DNA from: Gymnopilus junonius
Taxonomy: Eukaryota; Basidiomycota; Agaricomycetes; Agaricales; Galerinaceae
Length of the DNA stretch: 64,000 nt
Assembly (NCBI GenBank): GCA_015501075.1
Contig: JADNYJ010000066.1
Coordinates: 62,001 to 126,000, forward strand
Direction of reading: 5' to 3'
Shown here: positions 21,307 through 32,639 of the stretch, one piece after another
Layout: every line of letters starts with the position of its first letter
How positions within the stretch are numbered: position 1 is the first letter of the stretch
Notes under the pieces: model-generated
Database searches by the model: none
What the model saw: only the letters and a program-made list of their open reading frames with translations
What the model was told of the DNA's origin: nothing
Translations under genes and position numbers: made by a program

Positions 21307-24300
21307 ATGGCACCCAGCTTTTTTGCAAAGCTCGTCAAAGTCGCTAGTCCTAGCACTAACAACTCCAGTACCAACGTTCACAACCCCAGTCCCCGCGAGC
21401 GTGTCTCTTCCGACGCCTACCCCGCCCCCCGTTCCCCGCGTCACCTTTAAGCGTCAGTTCAAGGAATCGCGCCCAATCGGCCTCGGCGTCTCTTTCATCT
21501 TCATCTTTAGTCTCGCCGACTACACCCACTCAGGCGAGCACCAACCTATCATCTCAGTCGAAAAGGAGTAGTGGAGGCAATAGCACTGGTGGGGATAGCC
21601 GCATTCCGAGTATCATCACTACTTTGAGCGGTGGAGGATTAGGTCGGAATAAAACCAAGAAGGACAAAGACAAGAAGAGCATTGGAGGCAGTAGCAGTGC
21701 TAGCAGGAGCAACAGCGTCAACAGCAAGCACCGCGAGTCTGTTTCAGGAGGAAGCTCAGGCAAGGGAAACAGTGTACTTGAACCGCCGCTTTTGAGCCGT
21801 GCGGGAGATAGAAGGAGTTGGGCAAGTACTGATTCTACCAGCACCCAGCCGAACGTGACCGTTGTACCACCTACACCTATTATCGGAACTTCAAGAGACT
21901 TTGACTCTGATTCAGAGGAGGAGAACGACGAGGAGCAACAAAGGGCCTACCAGAACCTGGAGTCTGAGAACCAATCACAAAAGCAGCCGAATAACGACAC
22001 CGCAGAAGAACCAGAAGACGTGGTGACCCCCACGTTGCCGAAAATTCCAGGGCCATCAGCCACATCATCAGATTCATCAACGGCTGTGAAATCGACAGAC
22101 TACGCCCCCAGCAGGTCCAACACATCTCCAACACCGCTTCTACTTCCACTTCCACCTCTGCCAACACCGTTTCCTCGTCCTCCACCACTTCCAACCCTCA
22201 CGCTCTTTCCTCTTTAGATTCTTCCCACACCTCTTCCCCCAAGGCGAACGGGAACGGCCATACTACTGATAACGAGACTGACGGTGATATGTCGCTTGCT
22301 CCTGGGTCATACACTATCCGCAAGCAATCATCCAACAAATCACTAGGAAGCCATTCGAAGAAGGCACCGCCACCTGAGATTAACGTCGCTGCTGCGGCTG
22401 CTGTGCTTGGGAACGGCATTCCCCCTCCTCAGAGTAGTGCTAAACATATGAGAGCGGCTACTGCCCCTCCTGAGAGCGCGGGTTCATCATCGTTGGCGCT
22501 CGGCCATGGCCCAAGCGTTGTGGCAATTGGCGAAGGGGACTCGGTGACGATGACCCCAATTGTCGAGAGTCCGACGGACGTTAAATTCGCCGGTGCTCAG
22601 GGTCAATTTGACGCTGCGACATCTCATCAGCAGCAGTCTGTTTCAAGTTCGCAGCAGAATGGGAATATGAATAATAATACTAAAAACATCTCCAACACTA
22701 CCACTGTCCTCTCCCCTTCTTCCTCGACGTCCTCCGCCCCCTTTGCGTCGCAGCACTCTCTAGCGAGAGATTATACTTCTACTTCCATTTTGTCTCCTGG
22801 ATCGCAGTCGCAGTCCAAGAGACCCTGGAAGAGATCAACCACGAAGAAACCTACAGGTCTAGCGAGCGCACTGGCAGCATCCGGACTGGCCATGGCCAAT
22901 CCATCTTTATCCGCCGTGCACAATGCCCAAATCGCCCCTCCACCCATCGTCAGCCCTGGCTCCTCGTCGTCCACAAGTAGGGATAAGGACAACGACAAGC
23001 AGCCGTACCTCTCCCGATCCCCTTCAGAGAGCAAGGCGAGCCAGAAGAGCGGCACGAATGTGAATGGGCACACCAAAGCGCGCTCTGCGGACCTCTCACC
23101 GCGTTCTTCCAAATCCCGAAAATCCAGCATTGGGTCCCCACCGCGCAGCGGTGGACGCCGCTCACGAAGGCCCTCCTCCGCCGCCCGTTCAGACGTGTCC
23201 ACGTCGGAGATTTACTCCAAATCCACCGCGTCTGCGTCTGGTGTGAATCTGGACAATGAGCCCATGCGCCCGGAGTATTATGCGGGGTTGAATCTTGGGG
23301 AAGGGAGTGATGAAGGGAGTGAGGATGAGGAGGACGAGAGCGAGGATGAGGATGAGAGTGATTTGGATTTGGCGGAGGATATTCCTGTTACGGGGTTTGC
23401 TGTAGCGAGTAATAAACGGAATGCGGATTTCCATGAGCTTTTCCCGACTGTGCCAGAGGGGGATTATTTGATTGAGGGTGAGTGGTGCTTTTTATATTTC
23501 ATTTTCTCTTTCTTTCACTTGTGAGGGATGTTGATTTATATTTTTGTAGATTATGGTTGTGCGTTGCAGAGAGAAATTCTCATTCAAGGGAGATTGTATA
23601 TCTCGGAGAACCATATTTGCTTCCATGCTAATATATTCGGATGGATTACGGATGTGAGCACCCTTTCTCTCTTTTTTTGGTTTTCATCTTTCGTTTTGCT
23701 CTCCTTTTATTTCTGCTTATTCTTTTTTTTGTTGTTCTTTGATTCCGACACTTTGTTTCATTCTCTGCCGGTGTCAACGCCATCCTTCTCTAAGTTGGGT
23801 CAAACAGTGCTCTGGGCTGCTTTGAAATGACGTTGATGTTTCTGCCATGTCTTTATTGGAGTGATCAGACACTTTTTTCAAGCTTTATATCTACGCTTGG
23901 TCTTTCTTTATGGTGCTGTTTACACCATGCGACCGCGCTGCTCGTCTTTGCCGTCTATACCAGAGAACTCGCCTCTTCCCATTTCCGCGCGTTCTTCTCT
24001 ACCTTCTTTGCCTGTTCCCTCTCCCCCTTCTCTATCTTCAGTAAACCAAGAAACTAAAACTCCTCCGTCCTTCCTCCAACAGCTCTCAATCCCCATATAC
24101 GAAATAACTTCCCTCGAGAAGAAAATGACTGCTTTCGTCATCCCCAACGCTATTCAGATCACAACTCGACAGGCCAAGTACACTTTCGCGTCGTTCCTCT
24201 CACGCGACACCACTTTTGATGTCATCTACAACATCTGGCGACTAGCAAGGCCGGAGGATGGTGCGTCAGTGATGTCGACGAGCGCGAGAGCCTCGTTGGA

Positions 24301-25947
24301 GGGTGTGAATGGTGGACCGACGCCTGGGACGGGTGGTCGGACTAGTAATGTCGGCCCTGGGGCACCTGCGATACCTTCTAGTGGTGGCGGTGGCGGTGCT
24401 GCTGCTGTACCGCAGAGGAAGGCGACACAGTGTGCGTGTGGGAGGGAGGGCAAGCATTTTTCGGAGACGGCGATGGAGGTCACTGTCCCTGGTACGCCAG
24501 AGAAGATACATAATTTGATGTTTGCCAGTGGGTTTATTAAGGATTTCATGATTTCGAATCAAAAATTACTTGGTACGTTTTCTATTTGTTATTGCCTTCT
24601 AAAGCCTCATTTTCTCACTTTTTCTTCTTTTTTTCTGCTTCGCTACACAGACATTCAAATGTCGGACTGGCAACCCGTCAACCCCGGCTCAAAGCTCCTC
24701 ACGCGCAATTTCTCATACATCAAGCCGCTCAACGGCTCCCTAGGCCCCAAACAGACCAAATGCGAGCTGAAAGACGAAGTGGCGCATTTCGACCCGGAGG
24801 AGTATATTTCTACTGTCACCACGACGAGGACGCCGGATGTGCCGAGTGGCGGCGTGTTTGCGGTGAAGACGCGGACGTGTATTATGTGGGCTGGTCCGAT
24901 TAGCTCGAAGGTTGTGGTCACGACGCAGGTTGAGTGGTCAGGGAGGAGTTTTATTAAAGGTGAGGATTCTGTTTTTGGTTATCTGGGGCCCAAGGCTTTG
25001 GTTCATTGGCGGCTTCTGCTCGCCAGCGCACTTGTCGGCTGCCCTTCATTTTACAACTGATATTGAATCGTTGACGTGTTGCTGATGCTGTTTTTTTTTT
25101 GTCCTCTTTGACAGGTATCATCGAACGATCGGCTATAGATGGTCAAAAAACCTACCACAACGAGCTTGAAAGATGCATGAGAGATTACATCGCCCAACAT
25201 AAATCCGAATTCCTCCCCGAGGGCGTAACCGATACCGCCGTGCTCGAACCACCTGCAGAAATCCCCTCCACTACACCGACACCCACAGACCACCCCAAAG
25301 CACTGGAAGAGAAGCACCCGACGCCCGAAGAGCTAAAGCAGCGCGAACGCGAGCGCAACGCTCGTGGTCTCCAATGGGCCTGGGATACCTTTGACGGTGC
25401 ATGGCAAGTTGCGCAACGGAGCACCAAAGGCGCCTTGGAACTCGTCCACGACGCGTGGGACCAGAGCTCGAGCTCCACGATCCTCTGGTTCGTTATCGTC
25501 GTCCTAGTACTCAGCAACCTCTGGACGCTCTTCCGCATGGGCAAGCAGCAGGCCAAGACGGCGAGGAAGATCGAGTTAAGGCAGGAGCAGGAGAGGGAGA
25601 AGTGGGTCCAGAGCATTGTCACTGTGCTTTGGGACGAGCTGTCGAGTGGGAAGCGGGAACCTGTGTTGGGCTTCCCTGGGCAGGTTGGGCTTCCCGGGCA
25701 AGACGTTGGCAAGGCTCCGGTGGCGGTTGGCCTTCCTGTGCCGAGTAAGGCGGCGACGTCTCTGCAGTTGCCTGTCGTTGTACCCACTTCGTCATTGCCC
25801 CCTCCTGGAGAGACTCCTCTTTTGATTAAGCCTGAGCAATGGAAGCAAGAGGTCGAGCAACTTCTACAGTCGTTGGACATGGTCGATCTCAGGGTTAAGG
25901 CTATCAGGGAGAGCTTGAGTAAGCTGGATGTGAACGCCCTCGACTAA
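21307..25947 (+). CDS. GRAM-VASt sterol-transfer-like protein, copy B (full length, two 1-nt frame breaks)
   Basis: Exons 21307-23477, 23550-23653, 24083-24572, 24651-24959 and 25115-25947. Exon 1 has two frame breaks, each fitting one lost C: the run at 21425-21430 and the run at 22105-22109. With two bases restored the length is 3909 nt, exactly 1302 codons plus stop. The N-terminal 690 residues are S/T/P-rich and presumably disordered (start MAPSFFAKLVKVASPS). GRAM lies at about 703-800, VASt at about 870-1060, one membrane segment at about 1147-1166 (STILWFVIVVLVLSNLWTLF), then a charged coiled C-terminus. The family (yeast Lam/Ltc, animal GRAMD1/Aster) is ER-anchored and moves sterols at contact sites. 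Introns 2 (429 bp) and 4 (155 bp) are long for this window. It is the probable parent of copies A and C. Confidence 0.85.
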
Positions 25948-26971
25948 TTTGGTGATCCTCCCTCCTTGCTTCTTCTCTCTTATCCTTCAAACCCCAAAAT
26001 CCCACCCCCCATCCACACTCCATCCAATACCCACACTATTCTATTGGTGTTTTACACATTCTTTTATATATATGCTTTTCTCCTTTTTTTCTCAACACTT
26101 GCTATCCCAAATGTTCTTGGAACCCATCACATTTCCCTTTTTTCAGTTGCCCATTGTTATTACTCAAGTATATCTCAAAAGCGCTCACTAGTCTGCCTCT
26201 TTTGCTTCCTTCCCATCCCATTGGCTCTCTGATCTATGTTTTTACCGTCTTTGTGTCACTGGTTTCTATTGCCTGGGATTCATTGGAAATGTGGGAAATA
26301 CTAAATGGTCTTGCATGTACGTATATACTCCTGTCACGACTTTGCCATGATATCTTTTTTCCTCTTTGCTTAGTGGTGATTTGATTGATGTATCCCACTA
26401 ACTTGATGGTCGATGCCGTTATTTAATTCCTTTTTTGTCAGGTTCTTAACCTTGTGCGCAAACTAGAAGTCGTCTACCCCACGACAGATAAGTACACCTG
26501 TCTTCAAAAGCCAACAGCCGCTTTGCTTTGAGCCTTCGAAAGACGTCGTAATTTAAAACTCCAAGCCTTTTGGGCCCGCTAGCAGCTACGCGTCATCGCT
26601 CACCTGCCTGCTACGCTTGGCCAACGGCTTGCGGGGGCTGCGCCCCTCGACCCCTTTGTCGGTGCTGATGCGCCTCCGTAGTGTAAGTAATAAGCAACGC
26701 CTCGCCAGACGCGCAGCGGATGGCTCGGCGGTGTGGATTTGCAGGAGGATGCTTACGCGATCTTATGTAAAAACTTTACTTGAACGCGATCACATGACAT
26801 TAATTACGCCGCGTATCCGGTCGGACTTCGATTTCTTTGCAGCTCATTTTCAATACCTGGGCCACCGAAACTGTGGCCAGTTGGCCCAGCGTTTGCCCAG
26901 TATAAGATTAAACTTGTGAGTACTATGCCCCTTTTACTGCCCAACCACTGCTAATCTCAATCATTTGGTGG

Positions 26972-27048
26972 GGAATGATAGCAAAGTCCGATATAGAGAA
27001 TGAAGAGATACAGCCCAGCTGAAAGGTGACCAAGCATTTGTCCAATGG
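26972..27048. repeat. Imperfect direct repeat, left copy
   Basis: Begins GAATGATAGCAAAGTCC and ends TTTGTCCAATG; matches 27303-27390 with substitutions and an 11-bp insertion. Confidence 0.7.
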
Positions 27049-27302
27049 AATAGCAACAGGGATCTTTTGAACGTTACAGGCTAAGGTGTCAATGTAATGT
27101 CAAAATAATAAATTAGGTCAGGAAGGAGGTATTCGGTCTGAATTTTGATGGCGAATGGTGGGATATAAGTATGTAGTAACACGGGACTAGCGGGACTATG
27201 TAGACGTGCATGATTGCGGCTTGGAAATTACTTGAGAGGTGAATGATAAAACTAGGAGAGTGGTGCTAGAGATGAGTAGTGATTGCATAAGAGAGGAGCA
27301 GT

Positions 27303-27390
27303 GAATGATAGCAAGGTCCAACACAGAGAACGATGAGATTACAGCTCAGCGTCGAAGCTGGCTGAAAGGCGATCAACCTTTTGTCCAATG
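27303..27390. repeat. Imperfect direct repeat, right copy
   Basis: Begins GAATGATAGCAAGGTCC and ends TTTGTCCAATG, 12 bp before the tRNA ligase stop codon, about 331 bp from the left copy. Confidence 0.7.
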
Positions 27391-27401
27391 ACTAACTGCC
27401 T

Positions 27402-30046
27402 TCAACCGTTCATACCCTTCACTCTCCCCTTAAACTCTACACCCTCCAGCTGAAGCACCTTCACGCCGTCCTCCACACCCTTCCTGTACCCCTCCACTAA
27501 AGCCTTTGCCTCAACGGCCGGAATATCCGCGGCCTTGGTTCCAACGGTGATATGCAGCCGCTGCCTGACCTCATGAGCCAACTTGCTCACAAAATCTGCT
27601 CCCTCCTGGTTCTGGCCATTAGCACTACCTTGAACGAGGACAAAGTCTTCCGCCGTGAGCGCCATAACCCTGTCGTTACACAACACGGTTTTCAATTTGC
27701 CCTTGAATAGAGGAGGCGCGGGCGTCACTGCGTGCAGGGCTGCACAGCGGTCCCATAGAGGCTTTTCAGTTTCCATTGAGTTCTTGTGCACAATTGTGAC
27801 GTGTGGCCGTTTTGTCACCCTTCCACCCTCCTTGAGCTTCGCCCAGAGTTGGCGCATGCCCTCGTCCACGTCATCTTTTTGCATTCTCTCGTCCAAGAGT
27901 TCGATAAGGTCGACCTCAGGGAGCAGCCCAAAGTACCTCGCACCCGACGCTGAACCGGCCACTTTGCCCTTTTTGGTTTCCTTCTTCTTCTCATCTGGTT
28001 TCTTCGTCTTCGGCTCATACCAGCCCACAGCCTCGATGCCCTCCTGAATCTTCTCCTCACTCGGCATTTCCAATTCAAGGGCCTTGGCAACGCCCTTGAC
28101 AGCCCTCCTTACAGCCTGCTCAAGGTCTTCCTCAACTTCCATCTCGATAATGTCATCCACTTCGGACGCGGTGAGCTCTTCCGTATTGTTGATGAACATC
28201 CAGATGACATCCTCATGAGATTTTGATGTGTCAGCGCGCAGGGTTTGGTGGTTCTCCCCGCGCTGTTCGACGCGATCGCCACAGATCCGGTGAATCATGG
28301 CAGGAGGTTTGTCCAATGACCAGTTGAGTGCAAGGAGGCGGACGGGCTGAGAGTATCGGCCAGCAGTGGCATCGCGCAGTGATTTCCGATGCTGTATGAG
28401 ATGGTTGTTTCTAGAAAGTGATGAGCAAGGGAGACAAATAGAAAGAGGACATGTTACGCGTACTTATCTGCGATGACCACGTCATTCTTGTCCAGGAGCT
28501 CGATGACGTTCTTGATAAATACAGGAGCTGCTTTCTTGACGTGCACGTCGTCGCTCTGGGTATGACCAAACCCGAATATGTGCGACAAGGCGACGGATAC
28601 TGCAGTTTTCCCTAGAATATATCCGCTTAGAGATTAGAAAACAAAAGCTGTAGAGGTGAAACACGTACCGCATCCAGGAATGGCTACAGGTAAAATCACT
28701 GTTTTCCCAAACACCTTCTTGCCCTCCTCATCCACCTCTTTCGCTTGAACTTCCTCTAGATCCTTCATCCCATCTTTCGATTTCATCCAAGCCAAGAATT
28801 TTTCCCGCGCTGCAATATCCCTTTACCTTTAGAATAATCCTTGAATGCAGGCCTATCCTCTGGATTTCCTTAATCACCCAATCAACATACAGCTTCGTTT
28901 CCGCCCTCTTCATCTTGGACCTGGGAAGATTTGAGGGGCTCAAGCCTTTTGAGAGGAGAGTTTTGGTCACTTCTCGCCAGTCGCGATACATCATATAGGG
29001 CTCATCGAACTTGACTTTGAAGAAGAAGGAAGAACCAGCTTCGTATGGTGAACGCGAAGACCCCTGGGATCCGGCCTTGCCCTTCCCTTTGTCGGTTGCA
29101 GTGGGAGGCTCAGTGACGTGCGTACGGACCACGAATCCTTCCACAGACTCGCCATTCCATTCGCCGTTTTCGGCACAGGCGGTGGTGAAGTCCTTGACCT
29201 CTTTGACGGAATTGACAACCTTGGAAGGTGTTTTGATGAATCCCCACTGTTCAGCGAATTCGTCGACAACATCTTGTGGCATCGTGATGAAGTGTTTAGA
29301 GCGGATGTTCAGGCCATGGAGATGCAGCCCTGTCTTCTCTGGTGGGTACGCGAGAACATGTTCCTCAAAAGAATCGTCACATAACTATGGGAATTAGAAA
29401 AAATCAACAAAGGGGAATTGAAGTACACATACTTCCGCGATAGCAGTCCAATTTTTCTCCCACAGTACGGCCGCCAGATCAGCCTCTGTCTTGCCTAGCT
29501 TGTCAAGATATTTCTTAACCACCGCTCGCCGGCTTGGGCATGGCTAAGCTCTTGACCTTGCACAGTACCGAGGGAATGTTTTGAGGTTATAACGAGTTTT
29601 TCAGGTGTAAGAGCGGCAATGAAGATGATACATCCATTTGACTTCAGTGTGAGGACGTAGGGGGGTGCAGTATGTTCTTCGATAGATGCCCACTAATGCA
29701 TATTGTGAGTGATAGATCGTAGAATAAGAGTGAAGAAGACGCTTACAGTAGTCCACGGAACCTCTCCGATATTGAAAAACTTGTCATAGCCCCGCACCAA
29801 GATCTGATATTTCTTCGGCTTCTGCGTTTCGTTCAACTCCCTGGTGAACAATCCACGTGCGAGGGTAGGAAACGGTGAAGGGATGTCGTAGTACTTGAAT
29901 TCATTCATCTTCCAGCTTCTTACATCGATGGTGGGATCTGCTGGAGCAGCGTAGGTTGAAGATCTGACCAACTTTGGTGATTTAGCTGACAATGCGTACA
30001 GCGACGCGACAAGGTCTGAATCTTCGGAAGAAAATTCTGGGGCCAT
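27402..30046 (-). CDS. TRL1: Fungal tRNA ligase Trl1 (ligase, kinase and cyclic phosphodiesterase), three 1-nt frame breaks
   Basis: Exons 30046-29747, 29692-29433, 29384-28669, 28611-28464 and 28410-27402. With three restored bases they give 2436 nt, 811 aa, the usual Trl1 size. Trl1 joins tRNA exon halves after intron removal and also splices HAC1-type mRNA. The ligase nucleotidyl motif K-x-N-G (LKSNGC) is at about residue 117; HARSLG-type and EGFVVRTH blocks follow. The kinase P-loop AIPGCGKT is at about 422-429, with VVIADKNNH after it. The phosphodiesterase domain has both H-x-T motifs, HVTIVH at about 679 and HITVGT at about 762. Breaks lie near 29515, 28853 and 28810; each fits one lost base. 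The gene is essential in yeast, so sequence error is likelier than decay. The frame is also open upstream of the chosen ATG. Confidence 0.9.
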
Positions 30047-30528
30047 CGTAGGAGGTTCAAAGGGTTCCTCTTCACCAGTTCGACTCGATAAAACGTGATC
30101 AGTGGCAGTCTGAGCTTCACTGGACTTCAACACTTTTAGAATGTTGAGCGTGAGTGGTCGTTGAGTTTTGCCCTTCTTTTTCTTCAGACAAGAAGTGGCT
30201 GAGAATAATCTGGTATACGCTGCTCTAAAAGGATGGGCGTATGCCCTGGAGAAGAGAAGGGGCAGAATGGTGGGCGCTCGTTTGAATGAATTGGGTAGAA
30301 ATAAGTCTTGAACAGCATAGCCTTCCCACGGATTGCCATCATTGTCAACGACAGTCACCTCGAGTCATTCATCTGTCTCCGCCGGAATTGGCATCAAAGC
30401 ATACCATCTTTCTCCCAAAAAATTTGATCTCTGGCGGTATCGACTTCGCCTCATTGACTTAAGGTATCTGCCGCGCACTCTTACTATGGAATTATGGTGA
30501 TGATGATGTTGTGTGTAGGACTCAAAAT
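30047..30528. other. Divergent intergenic region between TRL1 and F-box paralogue 2
   Basis: About 480 bp. On the minus strand the TRL1 frame remains open to 30358, without an in-frame ATG, and encodes an R-rich stretch; see findings. Probably promoter and leader. Confidence 0.45.
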
Positions 30529-32042
30529 ATGACATTCTGCGATAACTTGTATAGATATATGAGGCTCTGGATCACGAAACATACGCGCTCTGTCAAGAAA
30601 CTTCTTGCGAAGTCTGCCAGAGATTTGAATCCCTTAAAAATCAAATATCTCGTGCAAAAAGTCTCGTCAACGCGCTGATCAAGGAGTGTCGAGAATTGAG
30701 ACCGGAAAATCAATCAAGTGCATAAATCCTGGGTAGACCAAATGCCCATAGAAATCATTTCAACCATTTTCGAGTTCTACGCAGGCAAGGAAGGTGCCAC
30801 ACGAACGTTGACCTTGGGAGCGATCTGCCAAACTGCGTCGGGATTGCGTGGTCCACACCGTCCATTTGGAGCTCTATGACTTATATTTTCGGCAAAATTG
30901 TCAACCCTACACTAATTGAAATTGCGGTAGAATGGCTGCAACGGTCAGGGCGGCTTCCTGTATCGATTGTGCTATACGGAATGGGCTCAAATGCAGACCT
31001 TGAACCTCAACTTCCAGTATTACTTCCTTGATCCAAGCCATTAATCTCTGTTCCGACCGGTGGCATTCGCTGACGTTGTCCGTTCCTCCCTCAGCTCTAT
31101 CACACATTAACGATCAATGCGGTGCCTCGCCTGTAATGGATTTTCTCAACATCATTGCCGGAATTCGAAGAGCTCATGCCTGTCCGCCTCTTCATCCCCA
31201 ATACAGCTCCAAAGAATATCGAGCTCTTCGGTTTGCCACTCGACGTTCTATCAGTCCAGTGGCGCAACACCACTTGCGTTTCCGCGGGTGCCTCTTACAA
31301 CGTCAACGATTGCATCGAAATCCTAAGACGAGGAAAACATCTCACAGAATGTTCTATTGCTCCGATGACTGGCCGATTTACTGCTTTCCCGTTGGATATG
31401 TGCATGAACTCGCATATAACGCGTCTGAAAATTGTATCCTACTGCGGACAGGAGGATATGGCTTTCTTCTTTGATCATGTCACCTGTCCGGCTCTGCATA
31501 CCTTGTATCTTGATTCCTCATTGGACAACGTTCAGATGCGGAGCCTGAAGTCCTTTCTCCAGCGCTCTTCCTGTGAATTGCAAGTACTCGGTCTCAGTGG
31601 TGCAAGGAAGACGAGTGGCGAATTTATTGAATTGGCAATGTCACTGCACACTCTCTCCGAATTGGAGCTGGATGCCCCTGATTTTGGTATGATTCCTGGG
31701 ATGCTGCAGTCCTTCTATCGCTCATTTTTTGACCATGATTCATTTTTACCTTGCCTTCAAAGGTTGAGTCTGGTGGGAAATTTTGACTTCCCCGAGCAAT
31801 TGATTCTCGCTCTGGTCGCTCATTTCAAGGTGGACAAGTCCACTTACCGACCACTGGAATCTGTCGTCATTGTTTGTCAACAAGAAGGCCCTATTCCGTA
31901 CATCAGTCAATCTACCCTTGATCAAATCAGGTTTCTCCAGCAAAAGAATATGAAGTTCAAGATTGAACACCTTTCCGGAAATCGACTAAATGATCTGCTC
32001 CAGGTATCCCTGGAAAAAATCAATTCCGAGGAACGCACATAG
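30529..32042 (+). pseudogene. F-box paralogue 2, decayed copy
   Basis: Nucleotide similarity to paralogue 3 (34491-36007) runs over the whole length: MTFCD start, the LRPEN/NQ region, PIEIISTIFEFY, and the LRR-like half. It is broken several times: the cysteine cluster is out of frame by 30575, an extra G lies near 30702 (CCGG for CCG), bases are lost near 30830 where the AVCQSWRQIAW segment should be, and further shifts occur near 31028 and 31150. From about 31155 to 32042 one frame is open and reads like the C-terminal LRR-like part. Five or more breaks, some not in homopolymers, exceed what consensus error alone would explain, so I call it a pseudogene, less certainly than GRAM-VASt C. Confidence 0.65.
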
Positions 32043-32639
32043 TAGGCTGGCAAGGGCGCTATCAAACAAAGCCTTCAGGTTCCAACAAGGCTCCAAACAC
32101 TGCGTCCGTGTTTATTATATTGTCATTCATAACGTTTAAGTAGTTACAAGACTGTTCAATATACGTAAATACTTAATTGTTAATGCTCTCTGTAAGTCTG
32201 AATCCTTGTTGCGATAGTTGACCGAATGGGTTGACCAAGTGAGTTGGACGCGTCGCGTATTTAATCACGTGGATTCGTGACAGCTTTCTGAATTTGTGCG
32301 CCAATTGCTTTGTTGCAGTCGCCTCCCTCGGTCCGTTTCCAATTGGCCTTTCCCTCGCATTCTAAACTGGAAACCAGGTCGAGGTCGGACCATACAACCC
32401 GCTGCTAATTAACTAGCCAGTAGATCTTCTGTTCTGCCTAACTTTGAATGTTACTGGAAGGGGCCTGAGAAAACGAGTAATAAGTATCACTGCTTCCCTA
32501 GTGACCAGCCAGAACTTGACTAGAACCTCATCAAGCGCCATGACCGCAGACGGCAGAGGCACCCAGTAGAAAAGATGGTGTGTGACTTGAAGGGCGGTTG
32601 CAAAGGGTCAGGAGGTATGCAATATCCTCGCGCCAGGAG
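32043..32639. other. Spacer between F-box 2 and relic C
   Basis: Contains the dispersed CACGTG motif at 32246-32283 and, from there rightward, sequence matching the 3' flank of GRAM-VASt copy A in inverse orientation. No gene. Confidence 0.5.
32246..32283 (+). repeat. Dispersed CACGTG motif, copy 2
   Basis: Contains GACGCGTCGCGTAT then AATCACGTGG and CGTGACAG; matches 36934-36970 at 34 of 37 aligned positions by eye. Confidence 0.7.

Larger units (their letters stand above)
25948..27401. other. Intergenic region with an imperfect direct repeat
   Basis: About 1.45 kb between GRAM-VASt B and the tRNA ligase stop. It starts with a C/T-rich 3' UTR-like stretch. 26620-26780 is GC-rich, with a short open frame that looks like dispersed repeat DNA. 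26972-27390 holds a direct repeat pair. No supportable gene. Confidence 0.5.

Noticed and set aside
22771..23202. 143-codon antisense frame opposite GRAM-VASt B
   Set aside because: It lies opposite a serine-rich coding exon; long antisense frames are a by-product of such composition and no domain is seen.
28806..28830. A 17-nt micro-intron (GTAAAG...TTGCAG) in TRL1
   Set aside because: Far below functional spliceosomal size. The protein reads through this stretch in another frame with ligase-like sequence, so single-base errors explain it better.
5459..30046. USB1 and TRL1 as a functional RNA-repair cluster
   Set aside because: They are over 20 kb apart, separately promoted, with unrelated genes and a retrotransposon between them; fungal genes of this kind are not normally clustered.
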